DNA from: Orientallactaga sibirica | Taxonomy: Eukaryota > Chordata > Mammalia > Rodentia > Dipodidae | Assembly: GCA_036365145.1 (NCBI GenBank) | Contig: JAEOAD010000040.1 | Location: 13,518,501-13,582,500 of the forward strand | Direction of reading: 5' to 3' | Length of the DNA stretch: 64,000 nucleotides | Part shown: in pieces, positions 63,515 to 64,000 of the stretch | How positions within the stretch are numbered: the stretch's first letter is position 1 | Layout: every line of letters begins with the position of its first letter | Position numbers and translations under genes: made by a program | Notes under the pieces: model-generated | The model's database searches: none | The model's input: only the letters and a program-made list of their open reading frames with translations | What the model was told of the DNA's origin: nothing

Positions 63515-63775
63515 GCAGGAACTTTCAAATGTCATTACAGAGGAGCCACCTGGAGAGTTCTCTGAAATGCAAATTCTGATCCAGTAGGTCAGGGATGGGG
63601 CCTGGAATTCTTTTTTTTTTTTTTTTTTTTTAAAGATAGGTAGGGTCTCACTGTAGCCCAGGTTACCTGGAATTCACTATTGTAGTCTCAGGGTGGCCTT
63701 GAACTCACAGCGATCATCCTATCTCAGCCTCCTGAGTGCTGGGTAGGGATTCTTTTTCTACTCTCCTCACAGCTA
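63515..63775 (+). mobile_element. MER5A-like DNA transposon relic split by a B1
   Basis: gagccacctggagagttctc, aaatgcaaattctgatccag and gtaggtcagggatggggcct match MER5A (hAT-Charlie). Similarity resumes after the B1 (63611-63747) at ggattctttttctactctcc. Confidence 0.75.
63611..63747 (-). repeat. B1-like SINE inside MER5A relic
   Basis: T24 run, near-consensus body, head cut at gtgctggg. ggaattctttt before and gggattctttt after it are the probable target duplication. Confidence 0.88.
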
Positions 63776-63879
63776 ATGAACAAATGCCACATCACTGTCC
63801 ATGGCCTGTATTTTGAACATCAGTGATTAAAGTCAGCATTAACGAACAGAAAGATAATGTGAGCTCCACACGTGCTTTC

Positions 63880-64000
63880 TTTTGAGCATGTGTGTAGAGT
63901 ATATGTGATGAGTTGGGTGATATGTGTGGGTGGTGTATCCATGTGTGTGTGCAGAAGCGTGTGTGCACAGACGTGTGCGTGGAGGCTGGAGAACACTGGC
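63880..64000. repeat. GT-rich low-complexity end of window
   Basis: Alternating gtgtgtg/tatgtg sequence; may be the reversed tail of a B4-type element cut off by the window end. Confidence 0.4.

Larger units (their letters stand above)
47296..64000. other. Intergenic DNA upstream of SRD5A3 (towards KDR)
   Basis: In human this gap to KDR exceeds 200 kb without coding genes, and none is seen here. Repeat-poor stretches: 48.22-48.73, 48.96-50.17, 50.54-51.1, 51.72-52.08, 52.5-53.04, 53.43-53.75, 55.76-56.2, 56.76-57.46, 57.82-58.08, 60.86-61.34 and 61.58-61.95 kb. Confidence 0.75.

Overview
The window is nuclear DNA from a rodent, most likely a dipodid (jerboa or jumping-mouse lineage). It holds one complete multi-exon gene, the first exon of a second gene, and a very dense layer of short retroposons. 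The evidence for a rodent is B1-type (7SL-derived) SINEs, ID elements, B4 (ID plus B1 fusion) elements and a rodent-type L1 3' end. The dominant SINE is tRNA-derived, with a head reading gctggagagatggctta and a tail of CT repeats followed by (AAAT)n. Neither it nor the B1 form here is the usual mouse or rat type; placing them in Dipodidae is my inference from memory of such sequences, not a database result.

Both genes lie on the minus strand in the same order and orientation as the human 4q12 segment (KDR - SRD5A3 - TMEM165 - CLOCK). SRD5A3 (28995-47155) is complete: five coding exons with canonical GT/AG splice sites join in frame to give 318 codons, the human length. Its CpG-rich promoter is at about 46.84-47.3 kb. 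About 19 kb downstream lies exon 1 of TMEM165 (CDS 9780-9989, 70 codons, signal peptide) with its own CpG island (about 9.6-10.56 kb). I see no other TMEM165 exon in 1-9779, so that stretch is read as part of intron 1 and the gene continues past position 1. The two products serve linked processes: SRD5A3 makes the dolichol needed for N-glycan assembly in the ER, and TMEM165 supplies Mn2+ to Golgi glycosyltransferases. Loss of either causes a congenital disorder of glycosylation in humans.

Region by region: 1-9779 TMEM165 intron 1; 9.6-10.56 kb TMEM165 exon 1 and promoter; 10.56-28.1 kb intergenic, with a 1.39-kb tandem duplication at 18.37-21.15 kb; 28.1-47.3 kb SRD5A3 with 3' UTR, four introns and promoter, including a solo-LTR-like element in intron 4; 47.3-64 kb upstream intergenic, almost all SINEs plus ancient MIR, L2 and MER5A relics, an unrecognised 1.2-kb segment (about 48.96-50.17 kb) and a polypyrimidine tract of about 520 bp (62.8-63.33 kb).

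I found no bacterial-style operon, CRISPR array or new gene system. Most long open frames elsewhere are translated SINEs, simple repeats or antisense shadows of the two CpG islands. The parts worth a second look are the paired CCAAT/CRE layout of the TMEM165 promoter, the recent tandem duplication, a long tRNA-SINE subfamily with an internal insertion, several nested insertions with readable target-site duplications, two SINE chimeras or fold-backs, and the antisense LTR inside SRD5A3. SINE edges given below are good to about 10 bases unless a target-site duplication is stated.
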